64,000 bases of DNA from Borrelia turicatae 91E135 (GTDB lineage: Bacteria > Spirochaetota > Spirochaetia > Borreliales > Borreliaceae). Under the pieces are notes generated by a model, which saw nothing but the letters and a program-made list of their open reading frames with translations, made no database searches and was not told where the DNA came from. Position numbers and translations under genes: made by a program. Below, one piece after another: positions 39,174 through 49,419 of the stretch (its first letter is position 1; the number at the start of each line of letters is the position of its first letter). Location of the stretch: contig NC_008710.1 in NCBI RefSeq assembly GCF_000012085.2, positions 62,001 to 126,000 of the forward strand, read 5' to 3'.

Positions 39174-39204
39174 TAGGCTTAAAGATATCCATTCTTTAAG
39201 CCTA
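39174..39204 (-). terminator. 12-bp hairpin 22 bases after the htrA stop
   Basis: Positions 39174-39185 pair with 39193-39204 around a 7-base loop. On the minus strand the 3' side continues ATTTAGAGC, so the T-run is poor. It may be the htrA terminator or a 3'-end stabiliser. Confidence 0.45.
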
Positions 39205-39225
39205 AACTAAAAATAAAGTGTATTA

Positions 39226-40668
39226 CTAAAAAGAGACTTTAAAAGTTTGACCATCTCTTAAAACAGTATAAGTATTCTTCCCATGTTCAACAGCATCATA
39301 AAAATCCCTTAAGCTTTTAATACTTTTTGAATTAACAACCATAATGATATCTCCTGTTGAAATTTTAGGATTTGTACCTAAAGTTGGATCAACACTATCT
39401 ACCACAACTCCATTAGTCCAATTTCTTAAACCAAGTTGAGTTCTAACCTCCTTAGTTAAAGGATAAACAGTAAAACCTGGCATCAATTTTAGCTCTGAGA
39501 TATATTCCTTTTCATTACTGATTTTGGGCTTAACATCAAGTTCTATTTCAACATTCTTTTTCTCTTTTCCTCTTAAAATTTCAACTTTAATCTTCTCTTT
39601 TGCATAAAAATCATTAATATACTGCTTAACATCGTAGAAAAAATTCATTGAAACATCATTGATCTTGCTAATTACATCACCTGCTTTAAGCCCTGCTCTA
39701 AAAGCAGATGTACCATCATAAACACCCGCAATAATTGCTAATGATTCAAAATTATCCTCATAACCTAAGCTTTTAAGAAGTTCTGGGTCCTTACTTCTTA
39801 AACGATGCAAATCAACTCCCATCCAAGCCGATTCACTCTTCTTACCACTCATCAAAACATCGAAAATACTTTTAGCGTTATTAATAGGAACAGCAAAACC
39901 AAGTCCAAGATTACCCCCAGAAGGAGAAGCCGATATCCAAGTATTGATCCCAATAACTTCTCCCTTAATATTTACAAGGGGTCCCCCAGAATTACCACGA
40001 TTAATAGCTGCATCTGTTTGAATAAATGAATTTCGTGCTTTCAAATTAGGATTAACTGAACGATGAAGACCACTTATAATACCTGCTGTAACTGAAAAAC
40101 TAAAGTTATGGGGACTCCCAACAGCTATAACCCAATCCCCTATCTCAAGCATATCACTATCACCAAGCTCAGCTATTTCAATAGCTGCATCATTAGCCTC
40201 AAAACTAACAAGTGCAATATCTTTTTTATCATCCTTACCTACTAGTTTTGCTTTATAAGTTTTATTGTCATAAGTTCCAACTTCAAATTCAATCGCATTA
40301 TCTACAACATGACTATTTGTAAGAGCATAAAATAAATTTGTTTTCTTAGAATCTCTTCCAATAATTACTCCAGAACCACCCCATTGCGCCTTTTTTTCAA
40401 GGTTCAAACCTGGAATATCAAAAAAGAAGAATAAATGGAAAAGATCACGTGTTTTAACTATTCCAGTAGCATAAATTTCCACAGTGGATGGTAAAATCTT
40501 TTTAGATACCTTTCTAAAAGAATCCTGAAGAGACTCGCCAGCATCACCTTTCTCCTGTGCAAAAACAATAGTATTTTTATCAGATCCTAAATAATGTATT
40601 CCAACAAAAAATCCAATAGTTAAAGCTAAAAAGCTTGCTAAAAATACGGAAATAAAATTTTTCTTCAT
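39226..40668 (-). CDS. htrA: HtrA/DegP periplasmic serine protease
   Basis: 480 residues from ATG 40668, preceded by GGAGGTG at the proper distance; an upstream ATG overlaps that site. A signal or anchor helix lies at 5-25. The catalytic triad is visible: His in TNSHVVDN, Asp in KKDIALVSF and Ser in NRGNSGGPLVN. Two PDZ domains follow (about 265-365 and 385-475). The enzyme degrades misfolded envelope and outer-membrane proteins. It stands alone between a long 3' gap and map. Confidence 0.92.
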   Translation of the reverse strand: MKKNFISVFLASFLALTIGFFVGIHYLGSDKNTIVFAQEKGDAGESLQDSFRKVSKKILPSTVEIYATGIVKTRDLFHLFFFFDIPGLNLEKKAQWGGSGVIIGRDSKKTNLFYALTNSHVVDNAIEFEVGTYDNKTYKAKLVGKDDKKDIALVSFEANDAAIEIAELGDSDMLEIGDWVIAVGSPHNFSFSVTAGIISGLHRSVNPNLKARNSFIQTDAAINRGNSGGPLVNIKGEVIGINTWISASPSGGNLGLGFAVPINNAKSIFDVLMSGKKSESAWMGVDLHRLRSKDPELLKSLGYEDNFESLAIIAGVYDGTSAFRAGLKAGDVISKINDVSMNFFYDVKQYINDFYAKEKIKVEILRGKEKKNVEIELDVKPKISNEKEYISELKLMPGFTVYPLTKEVRTQLGLRNWTNGVVVDSVDPTLGTNPKISTGDIIMVVNSKSIKSLRDFYDAVEHGKNTYTVLRDGQTFKVSF

Positions 40669-40726
40669 TTTATACACCTCCATAATATAAAACCAAATCT
40701 TTTAAATAACACTTAATTAATATCTA

Positions 40727-41479
40727 TCAAATCTTACTCAAAATCAAAGGCAAACCATCAACAACAGCAACAGTATGTTCAAAATGAGCAGAACAACTAA
40801 AATCAGATGCAAACACTGTCCAATCATCATTCTTAACAGAAACTTTATGTCCCCCTAAATTTACCATCGGTTCAATTGCTAAAACCATACCTTCCTGAAT
40901 TCTAACATTTTTAAAAAAAGGCTCATAATAATTTGGAACACTTGGTTCTTCATGCAAAGCAAAACCAACACCATGTCCTGTATAATCCCTAACAATTCCA
41001 AAACCAAATGGTTTAATATAATTTTCTATAGCTTTTGAGATATCTAAAACTCGATTACCAGCCTTCATTTCATCAATTCCTCTATAAAGAGCAGCCTCTG
41101 TAACTTCTAATAATTTATTGACCCTAGGGCTTACTTTACCCACCTTAAAAGTCTTAGCCATATCACTATAAAACCCATCTAAAATAACTCCACAATCAAT
41201 ACTAATAACATCGCCATCTTTAAGTTCTCTTGTTCCAGGAATTCCATGAATAACTTCTTCATTTATAGAAGCACAAATAGTTCCCTTAAATCCAGCATAT
41301 CCCTTAAAAGCAGATTTAGCCCCATTCTTAGTAATAAAATCACTAGCAATCAAATCAAGCGTCTTGGTGTTAATTCCAGGAACAATATTTTTCTCAATTT
41401 CTAAAAAAGTCTGGGCCAAAAGTCTTGCAGATGCCCTAATTTTCTCAATCTCTGCTCTAGATTTTAATCTTAATTTCAA
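40727..41479 (-). CDS. map: Methionine aminopeptidase, type I
   Basis: 250 residues. Removes the initiator methionine. The metal ligands fit the family: Asp in SIDCGVILDGFYSDMAKTF (two aspartates), His in YTGHGVGFALHEEP, and the two glutamates of AIEPMVNL and the later HFEHTVAV. It follows the TPR gene by four bases. Confidence 0.92.
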   Translation of the reverse strand: MKLRLKSRAEIEKIRASARLLAQTFLEIEKNIVPGINTKTLDLIASDFITKNGAKSAFKGYAGFKGTICASINEEVIHGIPGTRELKDGDVISIDCGVILDGFYSDMAKTFKVGKVSPRVNKLLEVTEAALYRGIDEMKAGNRVLDISKAIENYIKPFGFGIVRDYTGHGVGFALHEEPSVPNYYEPFFKNVRIQEGMVLAIEPMVNLGGHKVSVKNDDWTVFASDFSCSAHFEHTVAVVDGLPLILSKI

Positions 41480-41483
41480 ATAA

Positions 41484-43136
41484 TTAATTCCTCTCTTTAA
41501 GTATTTCTATCATATTCATATAAAGTTTACCTTCATTAGTTTCATAAAAAAAATTAGAAGTTAAAATAGCTTCTCGTCCCTTTTCAAATTCACCTAAATA
41601 AAGATAATTAATTCCACGCTTTAAATACACTTTTGCCACATCTTCACGTTCTCTTAAAGTAATTTTACTCTTATCATCAAGAGTGAAAGGCAAAAGAGAA
41701 ACTGTCTTACTAAAATATTCTTCAGATTCTTTATAATTTTTTTGATACAATTTTAAAACCCCAAGATTATAATAAAAACCATATAAATATTTGCCCACCT
41801 GATTCTCAATAATTATCTTTTCCGCAACACTTAAGTCCTTTTTAAGAAAAAAATAATAAAATTTATAGAAATAATACCAATCTTGAACTTCATCAACAGA
41901 ATCATAAATCTTAAAAAATAAATCTAAATCTTTTAGATCAGAATAAAGAAGCAAATTCCAAGCCAAAAGCTGAGCAATATCAGTACTATAATTTGATCTA
42001 TAAAATAAACGCCATAAAAAAGACTTTTTAGCCTCATACTTTAAATTTGCATAATTCAACACAAAGTAAAGTTTAAAAAATAAAGGACTATCTCTATACT
42101 TTTTTGCAATCTCATTTGCATTAAAATAATCATTGGCTTCAAAATAAATATTAGCCAAATAATAATTCACCATTTCATTTTCTTTAAAATTTTCATTAGC
42201 CTTATTTAAATAAGCAATAGCACGCTTTAAATCATTCTCCTTCTTAGCAATAAATGCCAGACCAAGATATACCATCATACTATAATCAGGAAAATCGGTA
42301 TAAAGTTTTAAATATTCAATCTTAGCATTGTTAATATCACCCTTCTTCAAATAGGCGTCTGCTAGCAAAAACATCAAACTTGGTTCATTACTATTATTAA
42401 GCTTAAGATTTGCAATAGTAAAATCCAAATTATCAAGACCGTAAGAAATATAGGCAAGCTCTTTGGAAAAATCCTTATCTTCCTTTATTTTCAAAAGTAT
42501 TCTCTTAGCAGAATCTAAATCCTTTTTCTCTATATACAAAAGCATTGCATCAATTAAAAATGCATTATTCTGAAGATTTAAACCTATAGTCTCAAAAGCA
42601 AGAGCATCTCTTTCACGTTCCATTTTGATTAAAAAGCTTTTAATATCTTTTACATCATAGCTTAAAATTAAACTTTTAATAAAAGCCTCATCATACAAAT
42701 GCTTATATTCCTTATATCCTAAAAGATACTGCTTTGCAATATCATAAGCCTCTAAAACAGCTCCTACCTTAAGTTTTGAATATACTTCAAGCGCCCTAAG
42801 CTTTAAATTTCCCGGCAAACTTTTAACACTTAAGTCCAAAATGTCCCTCATCAATAAATAATGTTTAATTTTAACAGAATAAAGCTTTGCCCTTTTAATA
42901 AGAGAAAGCCACTTGTATTCAGTATCAGCATAATAAGAATAAAATCTTATTGCATTCTCAGCACTCTCTAAATTTTCATTTAAAAGATAACCATCAACTT
43001 CTACAAGAATCTCATTAAAATCTAGTTCGCCCTTTAACATATATAAAACGTATGGATTCAAGCTCAAATAAACAAAAATTGATATAAAAAGGACTAAAAA
43101 TAAAATAAAAAATAATAACACTTTATTTGCTTTCAA
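41484..43136 (-). CDS. Membrane-anchored TPR protein
   Basis: 550 residues. One N-terminal membrane helix (about 5-28) anchors a large domain built of TPR-like helix pairs through its length, clearest near 245-330 (LADAYLKKGDINNAKIEYLKL; AIAYLNKANENFKENEMVNYYLANIYFE) and near 455-480. TPR proteins assemble complexes; the partner is unknown. It overlaps nusB by 14-15 bases at its start and lies four bases before map. Confidence 0.7.
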   Translation of the reverse strand: MKANKVLLFFILFLVLFISIFVYLSLNPYVLYMLKGELDFNEILVEVDGYLLNENLESAENAIRFYSYYADTEYKWLSLIKRAKLYSVKIKHYLLMRDILDLSVKSLPGNLKLRALEVYSKLKVGAVLEAYDIAKQYLLGYKEYKHLYDEAFIKSLILSYDVKDIKSFLIKMERERDALAFETIGLNLQNNAFLIDAMLLYIEKKDLDSAKRILLKIKEDKDFSKELAYISYGLDNLDFTIANLKLNNSNEPSLMFLLADAYLKKGDINNAKIEYLKLYTDFPDYSMMVYLGLAFIAKKENDLKRAIAYLNKANENFKENEMVNYYLANIYFEANDYFNANEIAKKYRDSPLFFKLYFVLNYANLKYEAKKSFLWRLFYRSNYSTDIAQLLAWNLLLYSDLKDLDLFFKIYDSVDEVQDWYYFYKFYYFFLKKDLSVAEKIIIENQVGKYLYGFYYNLGVLKLYQKNYKESEEYFSKTVSLLPFTLDDKSKITLREREDVAKVYLKRGINYLYLGEFEKGREAILTSNFFYETNEGKLYMNMIEILKERN

Positions 43137-43557
43137 ATGAGCTCTCCATATTTTTCAATAAAGCATCAAGTATCCCATTAACAAATTTATAAGAATTTTT
43201 ACTACCATACTTCTTGGCAATTAAAATAGCCTCATCTATTATGACTCTCTTGGGAACATCTAAATTTTGAAACTTAAGTGAATATACACTCATTCTCAAT
43301 ATGGCAAGATCAACCTTATCCATACGGTCTAAACGCCAATTAAGAGAAATATCACTAATCAATTTGTCAATAAATTCTAAATTATCATAAGTACCATTAA
43401 CCAAAACAGAATAAAATAATTTTAAATTTTCTTCTAACTCCAATCCATGATCTTCAAGATTAAAAATATCATAAATATTATCTTTTGCCTTACAATTAAT
43501 ATCAATACTGTAAATTTTTTGAAAAGCTAATACTCTAGCCTTGTGTCTCAAGTCCAT
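43123..43557 (-). CDS. nusB: Transcription antitermination factor NusB
   Basis: 144 residues from ATG 43557; a TTG six bases earlier is possible. All-helical NusB fold with the typical opening RHKARVLAFQKIYSID and the LDRMDKVDLAILRMSVYSL and AKKYGSKNSYKFVNGILD segments. It binds boxA RNA with S10 for rRNA antitermination. It is translated just ahead of the TPR protein. Confidence 0.9.
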   Translation of the reverse strand: MDLRHKARVLAFQKIYSIDINCKAKDNIYDIFNLEDHGLELEENLKLFYSVLVNGTYDNLEFIDKLISDISLNWRLDRMDKVDLAILRMSVYSLKFQNLDVPKRVIIDEAILIAKKYGSKNSYKFVNGILDALLKNMESSFESK

Positions 43558-43582
43558 AACCAAATATTATAATATCTTATTT

Positions 43583-44593
43583 TTATTTTAGACTAGAATC
43601 CAAAATTTGTATACTAGCAGACTTATTTAGTTTATCATAAATCTCTTGTTGTACTCTAGCAACAATTTGCTGCTGATGAATATTAACCATATTATTTTTT
43701 ATGGCATCCTTTACAGTCATATCAACATTAGGAGATATCTTATCTTGAAGACCTAAAAATCTCTGAGAATACATTTCAGTAACTTTAACTATATGAAAAC
43801 CCTCTTTTGATGATATTGGCTGAGAAATGTCTCCCTTCTTAAGCATAAATACTTCTTTAACAAAATCTAATCCAAGAACATTTTGTGCATTCTGATCACC
43901 CCTTGCCAAGAATCCAAGATCACCATTCTTAACCTTAGAACCCTCATCATTTGAATATTTTCTTACAGCTTCCTCAAAAGTAATCTTTTTCGATTTTATC
44001 TGATTTACAATATCCTTTGCATTTGCAAGAACCTCTGATCTCTTTTTATCTTTTGAAGAAAAGAAAACATGACTAATCCTTGCTATATCAGGATTAACAA
44101 ACTTAGTTTTATTAGCCTCATAATATTCAACTACTTCTTTTTCTCCTGGGATTTTTATTTCTGAAAATTTAGGCTGAGCCATCTTTAGAATTAACTTTTG
44201 TGCAGAAAGAGACCTCTTCATTGAAGATAAAAGCTCATTCCAATTTGTACCCTGACTTTCTACCATTTGTTTAATTTGCTCATCTGTAAGATTTAAAAGT
44301 CCAAACTGAGTTCTAATTGTTTGCATAACTTCCGCATCTTCAACCTTAATCCCTTGCTTTAAAGCCTCTTGACCAAAAAGGACATCGGCTATTAAAATCT
44401 GCAAAACTTGCTTCCTCTCAGCATTACTTAAATCTCTACCTTGCGTCTTTTTCAATGTATTTACTTTAGAATCAAATTCTGTCTTAGTAATAATTTCGTT
44501 ACTATGCAAATTAATAATTACAACAGGAGTATTTTGAGCAAAAGAAGTTATTCCTACAACAAAAAATAACAGAAAACACAAAACATTACCCAT
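43583..44593 (-). CDS. SurA-like periplasmic foldase with parvulin domain
   Basis: 336 residues from ATG 44593, which has AAGGTG upstream; a longer frame lacks a site. A signal peptide (to about residue 20) precedes a SurA_N-type chaperone domain (25-150) and one parvulin peptidyl-prolyl isomerase domain at about 170-270 (ISHVFFSSKDKKRSEV; DLGFLARGDQ; SKEGFHIVKV). A C-terminal helix follows. It probably escorts outer-membrane proteins to the BAM complex. SurA usually has two parvulin domains; this has one. Confidence 0.8.
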   Translation of the reverse strand: MGNVLCFLLFFVVGITSFAQNTPVVIINLHSNEIITKTEFDSKVNTLKKTQGRDLSNAERKQVLQILIADVLFGQEALKQGIKVEDAEVMQTIRTQFGLLNLTDEQIKQMVESQGTNWNELLSSMKRSLSAQKLILKMAQPKFSEIKIPGEKEVVEYYEANKTKFVNPDIARISHVFFSSKDKKRSEVLANAKDIVNQIKSKKITFEEAVRKYSNDEGSKVKNGDLGFLARGDQNAQNVLGLDFVKEVFMLKKGDISQPISSKEGFHIVKVTEMYSQRFLGLQDKISPNVDMTVKDAIKNNMVNIHQQQIVARVQQEIYDKLNKSASIQILDSSLK

Positions 44594-44687
44594 AAAAATC
44601 ACCTTTATATCAATCATTGAACTAAATCACTGCATAAGATTTTAACAAAACATTAAATTTAAATCTAGTTTAAAATAAGAATATCAT

Positions 44688-45881
44688 TCATCTATATAAA
44701 AAAGCCGCTATACCCTGTCCACCTCCAATACAAAGAGAGGCAATTCCTTTTGATTTATTATTTATTTTAATAAGACGTGCAAGAGTTAACAAAATCCTAG
44801 AGCCACTCACTGAAAACGGATGTCCTAAGGCAATAGCCCCTCCATTAACATTGATAATACTATCTCTCACATCATATTTTTGACGTAAAGCTTTCAAAAC
44901 ACTTAAAGATTGTGCTGCAAAAGCTTCATTTGTTTCAATAAAATCAATTTCACTTGGAGTTAAGTTAAATTTCTCTATAATCTCTTTAATAGCAAGAAAA
45001 GCTCCAAATCCCATATGAAGAGGGTTTAAACCTACACTTTTAAAACCACCAACATAAGCTAAAGGTTGTAATCCCATTTTGCAAACAAAATCCTCACTTG
45101 CCAATATTAAAAAACAAGCTCCATCATCTAAACTAGAAGAATTACCGGCAGTAACAGTACCTCCCTCCTTAAAGACAGGTTTTAAAGACGACAGTTTTTC
45201 TAAACTTAAACTATCACGTATCTCCTCATCACTACATATAACACTTTTAAGTTTTGTCTTTTTATCAAAAACTGATAAAGGATATATTTCATCATTAAAA
45301 TATCCACTATCTCTTGCTGCTGTTGCCTTCATATGAGAATTATATGCAAACTGATCTTGCATTTCTCTTGTAATTTCATACATTTCAGCCAAATTTTCCG
45401 CTGTAAGTCCCATCACAGTACTACTTGGGGTATCAACTAAAGCATCTTTATATATTGAATCCTCTATTTTAAAGTCGCCAAATTTTAAACCATCAAATCT
45501 AACACCTCTTGGCAAAAGATAAGGCGCATTACTCAAATCTTCTACACCACCAGCTAAAATAATTTCACTATTACCAAGAGCTATAGAATTAAACGCAAGT
45601 TCTAAAGACTTAAGTCCCGAGCCACAAACTTTATTTACAGTAAAAGCAGGAATAATTTCACCTAAACCAGCCTTCAAAGCAATTTGTCTGGCAATATTTT
45701 GACCAAGCCCTGCAGAAATTACATTTCCAACAATAACCTCATCCACTTTATCAATATTATTTCTCGCAAGCAAAGCCTTAACAATATCTGAGGACACATC
45801 AACAATATTCATTCCCTTTAAGACACCCCCAAATTTAGTAATCGGAGATCTAAGTCCGTCAATGATTGCTATTTTTCTCAT
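44688..45881 (-). CDS. Acetyl-CoA C-acetyltransferase (thiolase)
   Basis: 397 residues from ATG 45881, with GTGGGG upstream. Two acetyl-CoA give acetoacetyl-CoA. The nucleophile is the cysteine in NKVCGSGLKSLE near 85-90, the His is in ALGHPFSVSGSR and the second Cys in SLCIGGGQG. Borrelia lacks fatty-acid oxidation but makes isoprenoids through mevalonate, for which this is the first step. That pathway role is inference from the biology of the group. Confidence 0.88.
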   Translation of the reverse strand: MRKIAIIDGLRSPITKFGGVLKGMNIVDVSSDIVKALLARNNIDKVDEVIVGNVISAGLGQNIARQIALKAGLGEIIPAFTVNKVCGSGLKSLELAFNSIALGNSEIILAGGVEDLSNAPYLLPRGVRFDGLKFGDFKIEDSIYKDALVDTPSSTVMGLTAENLAEMYEITREMQDQFAYNSHMKATAARDSGYFNDEIYPLSVFDKKTKLKSVICSDEEIRDSLSLEKLSSLKPVFKEGGTVTAGNSSSLDDGACFLILASEDFVCKMGLQPLAYVGGFKSVGLNPLHMGFGAFLAIKEIIEKFNLTPSEIDFIETNEAFAAQSLSVLKALRQKYDVRDSIINVNGGAIALGHPFSVSGSRILLTLARLIKINNKSKGIASLCIGGGQGIAAFLYR

Positions 45882-46042
45882 ACAAAACCCCACACAAAAA
45901 AACTAATCTTCAACTATATAATAACAAAACACAATTTGAAAAAACAGAATATAAAAGATATTATAAATGATTTGATAAAAATTATCATCAATATCAATTA
46001 TTAAATACAAAAAAACACAATGATATATTCGAACAAAAATGT

Positions 46043-46048
46043 TATATT
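46043..46048 (+). promoter_or_regulatory. Possible -10 box giving a near-leaderless message
   Basis: TATATT at 46043-46048 would place the transcription start at about 46055, within two bases of ATG 46057. No ribosome site precedes this ATG. A -35 is only weakly visible near 46020. Confidence 0.3.
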
Positions 46049-46056
46049 AATTATGC

Positions 46057-47412
46057 ATGTATTTAGCAAAACTTAACCTCAAAATGATAATTATAATGTT
46101 GGCAATTAATTCTTATGCTTATAACCATTTAATCAAATATCAAAATGATAGGGTTGATAAATACCATTTTAACAATCTAAATGACGGCCTTGGATTTGCA
46201 CTTTGTGATTTTTTTGATGATCTCAGAAGCGGTTCTTTGATATTTATTCATGAATCAAAATATAATTTCATGATAAATGCAGAAGCACACATGTTAACTT
46301 TTAGAGGGAACAAAGACTCTCCTGAGCAATTAAGAACAAGAGTTGATCTTTTAGAAATTGGATTTATGTATTATTTTCCATTCTCAATAAAAACAAAAAC
46401 ACAATACTTTGGAAATATTGATATTGGTATTGGTATTAAAAATCTAATCTATGGAAACTGGGGTGGAGCTTTAATACAACAAGCAGTGCATTTTACCCTA
46501 AGACAATTAAGACCAATTCCTAAAAATTATGAAAATTACAATTACAGAGGTTTCTTAAGTACAGCAATCAATTATTCTTACATGAAGTTTTTTAATCTTG
46601 AAAATTATATAGACTTATCTTATTTTGCAGACTATTTTTTCAAAACAAGCATTGCAATGGACTTTAAAAATGAGTCTATAGGGATTGAAACTAAACTTTT
46701 TTATCAAACTCAAAGTAAAATAAATAGCATAGAAACATATTCAAAAACACAAGAAGCAGAAACTGGCATTGGAATTCAATACAGACTTCATTCTAAAAAC
46801 TTTTTTACAATAAATAACCTTAATTTAAACAATTTTTCAACTAAGGAAAAATTTTTCAGCGTAGGAGGATTTGGCATAATCTTTACTGAAGAATACGACA
46901 ATACATTGGAAGATAACTTATATCTCCTCAACCAAAATTTTTCTTTTGGATTTGACATTATGATCCCATTCCAAACTAGAAATTTAATATATTACATAAT
47001 AATACCCTCATTAAAATATTATTTTGCCATTGCAACAAATTATGATATTAATTTAGCTGAATTCAATAGCCGTACAAATAGATTTTCATCCGGATTGATG
47101 TATGAATTATTCACAAAAAATCGATTTATACTATACATATGTTCTGGAATATTCGTATCTTACAATAAAGATAAAAAAGATATAAAAGCAATTTACAGAC
47201 CATTAAAAATAAAAGATACACTGCAAGCAGGACTTGAAATTGAACCTGGCATATTAATAGAAACACTTAAATACAATAAAGTAAAATATAATGCAAAAAT
47301 ATTTACAAAAATTAATTATCACCCAATTGTTTATAACACAACAAATTATAATTTAGAAACACATAAATTAAATTTTAATTATCTTGGTATTGGTATAACA
47401 ATAAACATCTAA
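46057..47412 (+). CDS. Exported protein, perhaps a beta-barrel, of unknown function
   Basis: 451 residues. Hydrophobic N terminus (about 8-22, ending NSYAYN) suggests export. The body is rich in aromatic, alternating strands separated by turns (TQYFGNIDIGIGIKNLIYG; LNFNYLGIGITINI), and the last strand ends with a hydrophobic residue, as outer-membrane barrels often do. I do not recognise a family. There is no ribosome site before ATG 46057. It is flanked by leftward genes on both sides and so is a single-gene unit. Confidence 0.55.
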   Translation: MYLAKLNLKMIIIMLAINSYAYNHLIKYQNDRVDKYHFNNLNDGLGFALCDFFDDLRSGSLIFIHESKYNFMINAEAHMLTFRGNKDSPEQLRTRVDLLEIGFMYYFPFSIKTKTQYFGNIDIGIGIKNLIYGNWGGALIQQAVHFTLRQLRPIPKNYENYNYRGFLSTAINYSYMKFFNLENYIDLSYFADYFFKTSIAMDFKNESIGIETKLFYQTQSKINSIETYSKTQEAETGIGIQYRLHSKNFFTINNLNLNNFSTKEKFFSVGGFGIIFTEEYDNTLEDNLYLLNQNFSFGFDIMIPFQTRNLIYYIIIPSLKYYFAIATNYDINLAEFNSRTNRFSSGLMYELFTKNRFILYICSGIFVSYNKDKKDIKAIYRPLKIKDTLQAGLEIEPGILIETLKYNKVKYNAKIFTKINYHPIVYNTTNYNLETHKLNFNYLGIGITINI

Positions 47413-47513
47413 ATACATCAACTTAGTCAAGTTATATGAATGCAACAAATAATATCCTGTCCAAAATCAAAGATGATAAAAACTCAAACCCTCATAAATA
47501 TCAACAAATAACA

Positions 47514-48899
47514 TTAATAATCATTTTCATGTTCTTTATTCACAAATTTAACAACATGTGGTAAAAACAATATATCAGCTCTTCCTGTAGGCCCATTTCT
47601 ATGTTTAGCAACAATAATTTTAGTATCGATAGCACTAATCACTCTCTCATCATCAGAGCCACTTTTTAAGTCCTTATCTCTATGAAGTAAAATAACAATA
47701 TCTGCATCCTGCTCTAATGCACCTGATTCTCTTAAACTAGCAAGACTGGGTTCACGTCCCTCAGTATCTCTTGTAAGCTGTGAAAGGGCAACAATTGGAA
47801 TCTTAAGTTCTCTTGCAAGCTCTTTGAGTGCTTTACTAATTGAGGCTACCTGCTCATGACGTGGAACATTCCTAGCTTCGAGGGAAATAAGGCTAATATA
47901 ATCAACAAATAGTATATCTATATCCGAAAATCTTTTAAGCTTTCTAGCCTGAGTTGCAAGCGTTAACAAACTAATATTAGCAGTATCTTCAATATAAAAT
48001 TCAGAATTACTAATATCATTCACAACATCATTGATTGCCTTAATTTCATGACCTGACAAAATACTATTTTGAATCTTAAAACTATCAATATTAGCTTGGG
48101 CTGCTATTATTCTTTTAATCAAAGCATCAGAAGTCATTTCAAGAGAAAAAAAACCTACTTTCCTCTTTTTATCATTTCTCAATGCAATACTTGATGCAAT
48201 ATTAAGTGCAAAGGCGGTTTTACCAACACTAGGACGAGCACCAATAATAATAAAATCACTCTCTCTAAAACCTCCAATAAGACTATCAACCTTCTTAAAA
48301 CCACTTGGAATACCAAAATTAACTTCTCGTTTTTTCATGCTTCTCTCATATATCTCAGCATGAACTCTCTCAGCAATAATTTTTGCATGATTAAGATTTT
48401 TACTAGAACAATCTAATTCAATTGAAAGAATATGCCTTTGTGCTTCTTCCACAAATTGCTCAACTTTTTTTGTAGAATCATTAGCTAGATCATTCAGTTC
48501 CCTAGAAATTTTAGAAATATCTCTTCTAATGCGATGTTCTTTAACAATTTTCGCATAAACATTTATAGTCTTATCAGTTGGAAGATACCCTGAGAGAAAA
48601 CTCAAATAATCCTGCAATCCTGTTAAAGCTTTAAAATTACTTAAAAGCTGTGATTTAGGTGTTAAAGAAGATACTTCCTCAAATACAGTTATTGGATCAA
48701 TATTTTCTCTTTTTTCATAAAGAGAAATCATCGCTTTAAAAATCATCTCATGATTTTGACTATAAAAATCATCCGGTTTTAGATATAATAATGCCTCTTC
48801 CACCTTTCCTGGATTATAAAATATACTCGAAATAACTGCCTTTTCTGCGCCTTCGTTAAAAAGAAGTGTAGAGGCTGTACTTACTGAAGTAAAAGCCAC
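47514..48899 (-). CDS. dnaB: Replicative DNA helicase DnaB
   Basis: 461 residues, GTG start with GAGG upstream. The N-terminal primase-interacting domain covers about 15-115. The RecA-like core carries Walker A GARPSVGKTAFALNIA near 210 and Walker B DILFVDYISLI near 320, with the arginine finger region GPTGRADILFLPH at the end. It unwinds DNA at the fork. Encoded with S6, SSB, S18 and L9, a widely conserved cluster. Confidence 0.95.
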   Translation of the reverse strand: MAFTSVSTASTLLFNEGAEKAVISSIFYNPGKVEEALLYLKPDDFYSQNHEMIFKAMISLYEKRENIDPITVFEEVSSLTPKSQLLSNFKALTGLQDYLSFLSGYLPTDKTINVYAKIVKEHRIRRDISKISRELNDLANDSTKKVEQFVEEAQRHILSIELDCSSKNLNHAKIIAERVHAEIYERSMKKREVNFGIPSGFKKVDSLIGGFRESDFIIIGARPSVGKTAFALNIASSIALRNDKKRKVGFFSLEMTSDALIKRIIAAQANIDSFKIQNSILSGHEIKAINDVVNDISNSEFYIEDTANISLLTLATQARKLKRFSDIDILFVDYISLISLEARNVPRHEQVASISKALKELARELKIPIVALSQLTRDTEGREPSLASLRESGALEQDADIVILLHRDKDLKSGSDDERVISAIDTKIIVAKHRNGPTGRADILFLPHVVKFVNKEHENDY

Positions 48900-48915
48900 A
48901 AACTATACCTCTTCT

Positions 48916-49410
48916 TTAAACTTCCTTTTCAACACTCTTAGACTTTTTAAGAGAATGTTTTTTCTCTTCCCTTTTTATCTCAACTTTAATTACAGAATTA
49001 ATTCCCTCATAAAGCTTAATAGTTACATCATAAATTCCAAAAGTTTTTAATGTACCATGATGTATATCTATTTTTCTTCTCTCAATTTCAAACCCAAGCT
49101 TTAAAAGCTCATCGGCAATATTTAAGCTATTAATACTATGAAACAATTTTCCACTATCATTAGACTGCATTACGAATTCTAAATTGATCTTATCAAGTTT
49201 TTCTTTAAGCTCAAGAGCTGCTTTTTTTCTTGTTTCTTGTCTCTTAAGTATTGATCTCCTTTTTTGATTGAAAATATCAATATTATGCTTATCCGAAAAA
49301 ACAGCAAAACCTTTTGGTAATAAATAATTTCTAGCAAAACCATCCTTTACATCAACAATATCACCTTCTTTTCCAAGATTAATAAAATCTTCTTTCAAAA
49401 TTACTCTCAT
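48916..49410 (-). CDS. rplI: Ribosomal protein L9
   Basis: 164 residues from the second ATG (49410), five bases after AGGAG, giving the usual MRVILKEDF opening. N-terminal domain with [10 protein letters not shown], long connecting helix, and C-terminal domain, then a lysine-rich tail. Lies between rpsR and dnaB. Confidence 0.92.
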   Translation of the reverse strand: MRVILKEDFINLGKEGDIVDVKDGFARNYLLPKGFAVFSDKHNIDIFNQKRRSILKRQETRKKAALELKEKLDKINLEFVMQSNDSGKLFHSINSLNIADELLKLGFEIERRKIDIHHGTLKTFGIYDVTIKLYEGINSVIKVEIKREEKKHSLKKSKSVEKEV

Positions 49411-49419
49411 CATCTCTCC

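Larger units (their letters stand above)
38873..39225. other. 353-base intergenic stretch with two hairpins
   Basis: No coding frame is convincing here. The part next to the phosphoribosyltransferase is AT-rich leader. The part next to htrA holds two strong inverted repeats, listed separately. I see no tRNA. Confidence 0.6.
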
